Below are positions 61,415 to 64,000 of a DNA stretch of 64,000 nucleotides, piece by piece. The stretch's first letter is position 1; the number at the start of each line of letters is the position of its first letter. The position numbers and the translations under genes were made by a program. Under the pieces are notes generated by a model. That model was not told where the DNA came from. It was given only the letters and a program-made list of their open reading frames with translations, and ran no database searches. Source of the DNA: Hahellaceae bacterium (GTDB taxonomy: Bacteria; Pseudomonadota; Gammaproteobacteria; Pseudomonadales; Oleiphilaceae); assembly GCA_024234575.1 (NCBI GenBank), contig JACKOB010000007.1, positions 124,001 to 188,000 on the forward strand, written 5' to 3'.

Positions 61415-64000
61415 TTAGTTTTTGTAACGATACATCCAAACTTGATGTTGTGATGAGGGACCAGTTTTGAATACATAAACATTTTCTCGTTCACTATATT
61501 CGATTGCATGAAATGCTTGCGTGCCAATATTAGGTGAATTTTCATCTTTTAAAATTTGGTGGCTGTTCCAAGATTTCGCGATAGGGTCAAATACATGGAA
61601 AACACCTTTCGTGATAGCACCACCAATAACGCTATTCGCACTGTCATAGCCCCACCCTGTTTCAGATAGCGTCGGTGGCGTTCCTGTTACATCTACCAGC
61701 TCTATCGTGCTGTTTTCCCAGTTTTCGCGATCTAACGTAACCTCATAAGCTTTTGCTGATGCACCACCAAGTAAATAATAGAATCTATCGTTAGGTGGAA
61801 AGTAGACTAAATTTTGAGCATAGCTTAAATGGACATAATATCCGGTTTTGATGGTGCGTTGTTTTCGATTAACTGGATCGTATGCATGAATTCCACTATT
61901 ACCCACAAATATAAATAATCCAGATACTGGGTCGTATTCACTAGCCGCATATTTGGACCACAGACCTATATCTCCGTAGCTCCATTTTTTAGTTTCAAAA
62001 CTGTAATGGGCAACTCTATTTTCCGCTTTAGCATTGAACCCCGAGCACTTAGTTCCAGATGCAACATTTCCCCATCCATGAAAAATTAAAAATTCATGTG
62101 GATGCTTGGTTGCACCCAACAAATCGTAGGTGTGTCTGGCTATCGGGTGTCCCGTTGTTTTCCAGCTCATCGTCACAGGGTCAAAATTATCTATCGTCAT
62201 ATCCTCACAAGGAGTAGTGGGGTACAGACTATTCCAGGTGAGGGTATCGAAGCTAAAGGAATCGATATCTGTTCTAGCCGTCGCAGCATGCCCGCCCCCA
62301 AACATAAGCATGTTCCCGGTTACAGGGTCTTCAACCATGCCGCTGTAATCTGAGATTGTCCGACACCTTGTCACACCCTCACCTTCTGGCCCTTTCCCCT
62401 GGCAGTCATAATCGCCGAGACTTATCGCTGTGTTATCAGCTAAAACAATTTTCCCTATGGGTGGTTTTTGTATGTAATCAACAATAATCCAACCAAGTTG
62501 CGCCCCTCTTGCGTCACCAATGGTAGCATTTATCCGATAGCTGCCAACAACATCTGCTTTAAAAGTGGTTTTATTTGCGTAACTATTGCCAATAAATACC
62601 TGGCTTTGTGAGGGTTGCTCTACCACATTCCAATACACATTTTTTGTGCTGATCGTAGAGTTATTGATGGCTAACCCGACAACTTCACCTAAATGTGCCG
62701 TAACTCTTTGGCCAAGGTATGACTGAATATCGTACGTTTCGGTAGGCGTACCAGAACCCGGTGTAGTTGGGTCTGGCGACCCTGAGTCGGGACTACCAGA
62801 ATCCGGGGTGTCTGTGTCTGGCTCGCCAGAGTCAGGTGTGCCGTTGTCTGGGTTACCAGTATCTGGGCTGCCCGTATCAGGTGTGCCGCTGTCTGCGGTT
62901 TCTCTGGGTACTATCGCCCAATTTGGGTAGGCGCTGTAGTCGGGTTTTACGGGCCGATCTGCAAATATCTGCCATGCTTTTTGTGCATTGGGTAAGCCGG
63001 TTTCCGCAGCCAGCGCCAGTGCGGGTTGAAAGTTTGCTGGGTAACCAGAAGGTGACTGTGCATAACCCACCATTTCACCGGCCCGTAACCCTCCGCCAAT
63101 CATTGCCCCCATCTCTGCGCTGCTGCATTCTGCAGAAGCCACCGCTGCAGACACGTTATTTTGGTAAATTTCGGCAAAAGATGAATAGAAATCATCACCG
63201 CTACTTGCCCGCACATTCATTGAATAAGGGGCGGCGTAAACCCAACAGTAGCCAGGCGCAGTCATCCTGCCAATTGGAAATTGTGACTTCCACTTCCAAA
63301 ATGGGATAGCTGCGTCGAATCCTAGCTCAACCATATGGCCAATAGACCAGGTTAAAAAGTCGTCCATCCACGGCGCTAAACCACGTCCGCTGTTGTAGAC
63401 AAGTGAGTAACCATGAGTAATAAACCCAAACTTATTGGCCTCGTTGTTGTTGGCATATTCATCAGTAAAATATTTAATGGTGTTTTGTAGTTGACTATTA
63501 AAATATGCCTTGAGCGGGTGGAGTTCTGGCGTAACCGCTGCAGCTTGGCCCAATGTCCGTAATGTCCACGCCATTCCTCTCACTTGCCCACTTTTTGGCA
63601 AGCCTTTACCTGCATCCCGATACCCAGGGTTAGATTGAAATGTATTATATACAGCCCAAAATTGTAGTTCTTCCAGGTAATAAAACTCACCTGTTACTAC
63701 ATAGGGTAAATAGGCAAATGACGGCTGGTGGGAAACATCGTGGCTATAGGGTGAAGAACACACCTGGCCACACTTAGGAAAGGCTTCACTTTTGCCTGTC
63801 TGCGGGTTATAGGTGTCAGACGGAGTGCCAATTACCGTCATGTAGGGGTATTCATCAAGTGTAATGGGGTAGCCTGTATCTTTGTTTCGGTAATGTACCG
63901 ACCAAGTGCCAGCTAAATCGGCAGAGTCTAAGGTGACCTTTTTCGCACCAGCATCCATCGATAACAGGTACAAGGCCTGCCATTTCGGTAGTGGGCCTAT
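61415..64000 (-). CDS. Large secreted protein with Kelch-type propeller, partial
   Basis: The reading frame is open to the window edge, so the N-terminus lies beyond 64000; at least 861 residues are present. The first part (about 350 residues) is helical and aromatic-rich and may be an alpha/alpha barrel as in polysaccharide-degrading enzymes. A Pro/Asp/Gly/Ser linker follows, then an Ig-like region (about 420-510), then a Kelch/galactose oxidase-like propeller with repeats such as GNMLMFGGGHAA and LFIFVGNSG. It is likely exported and active on, or bound to, carbohydrate. The substrate is unknown. Confidence 0.75.
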   Translation of the reverse strand: MGPLPKWQALYLLSMDAGAKKVTLDSADLAGTWSVHYRNKDTGYPITLDEYPYMTVIGTPSDTYNPQTGKSEAFPKCGQVCSSPYSHDVSHQPSFAYLPYVVTGEFYYLEELQFWAVYNTFQSNPGYRDAGKGLPKSGQVRGMAWTLRTLGQAAAVTPELHPLKAYFNSQLQNTIKYFTDEYANNNEANKFGFITHGYSLVYNSGRGLAPWMDDFLTWSIGHMVELGFDAAIPFWKWKSQFPIGRMTAPGYCWVYAAPYSMNVRASSGDDFYSSFAEIYQNNVSAAVASAECSSAEMGAMIGGGLRAGEMVGYAQSPSGYPANFQPALALAAETGLPNAQKAWQIFADRPVKPDYSAYPNWAIVPRETADSGTPDTGSPDTGNPDNGTPDSGEPDTDTPDSGSPDSGSPDPTTPGSGTPTETYDIQSYLGQRVTAHLGEVVGLAINNSTISTKNVYWNVVEQPSQSQVFIGNSYANKTTFKADVVGSYRINATIGDARGAQLGWIIVDYIQKPPIGKIVLADNTAISLGDYDCQGKGPEGEGVTRCRTISDYSGMVEDPVTGNMLMFGGGHAATARTDIDSFSFDTLTWNSLYPTTPCEDMTIDNFDPVTMSWKTTGHPIARHTYDLLGATKHPHEFLIFHGWGNVASGTKCSGFNAKAENRVAHYSFETKKWSYGDIGLWSKYAASEYDPVSGLFIFVGNSGIHAYDPVNRKQRTIKTGYYVHLSYAQNLVYFPPNDRFYYLLGGASAKAYEVTLDRENWENSTIELVDVTGTPPTLSETGWGYDSANSVIGGAITKGVFHVFDPIAKSWNSHQILKDENSPNIGTQAFHAIEYSERENVYVFKTGPSSQHQVWMYRYKN
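62750..62896 (-). repeat. Pro/Asp/Gly/Ser-rich linker repeat inside the Kelch protein gene
   Basis: About 15 tandem, imperfect units of PD(S/T)G(S/N/T) form the linker between the helical and Ig-like regions. The underlying DNA repeats could expand or contract by slippage. Confidence 0.8.

Noticed and set aside
1..64000. CRISPR arrays, insertion sequences, rRNA or tRNA genes
   Set aside because: No regularly spaced repeats, transposase genes, terminal repeats or tRNA/rRNA sequences were seen.

Overview
The window looks like chromosomal DNA from a free-living, polysaccharide-producing Gram-negative bacterium, most likely a marine gammaproteobacterium. The clues are several c-di-GMP proteins, two phasin-type proteins, a ModABC transporter, moderate-to-low GC, and many accessory genes of the exosortase A / PEP-CTERM system. 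The genus cannot be fixed from the sequence alone.

Layout. (1) 1-16.6 kb holds mixed housekeeping and signalling genes: the end of a cation-efflux protein, a receptor-like Ser/Thr kinase with a periplasmic-binding-protein sensor, a lipoprotein/7TMR-EAL pair, an SLC13/TrkA-C permease, two phasin-like proteins, a PAS-GGDEF-EAL protein, a voltage-sensor-like membrane protein and a YiiX-type hydrolase. (2) 16.7-21.5 kb holds modABC, a likely small RNA, and an acyltransferase/epimerase pair. (3) 22.1-38.5 kb is the regulatory and metabolic core of an exosortase A locus: PrsK, PrsR, an HDOD protein, a secreted serine protease, the exosortase-associated acyl-CoA ligase and decarboxylase, a patatin, the TPR lipoprotein PrsT, an RND/MMPL exporter and a PEP-CTERM substrate behind a clear sigma-54 promoter. 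(4) 38.4-42.5 kb contains two tandem copies of a divergent ThiF-like/N-acyltransferase module, one decayed, plus a third acyltransferase. (5) 43.2-46.4 kb is a putative HPr-rel-A operon: a Tat-exported cysteine-containing protein, a PqqD-like chaperone with no normal start codon, an HprK-related kinase and a nucleotidyltransferase-fold protein, behind a sigma-54-like promoter. (6) 46.4-48.5 kb encodes exosortase-associated hydrolases 1 and 2 and an acyl carrier protein. (7) 48.7-52 kb has two toxin-antitoxin modules flanking a beta-helix polysaccharide-active protein. (8) 52-64 kb is a polysaccharide assembly region with glycosyltransferases, two CelD-type acyltransferases, a DegT-like protein, a TPR protein and a large Kelch-type protein that runs off the window.

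How it fits together. PrsK/PrsR with sigma-54 probably switch on the PEP-CTERM protein, and possibly the 43-kb Tat/PqqD/HprK operon. The acyl-CoA ligase, decarboxylase, hydrolases and ACP look like one small-molecule pathway tied to the same system. The exosortase itself (XrtA/EpsH) and the EPS export genes were not found here and are presumably outside the window. The least understood parts, and the best candidates for undescribed biology, are the ThiF/N-acyltransferase modules and the HPr-rel-A-like operon.
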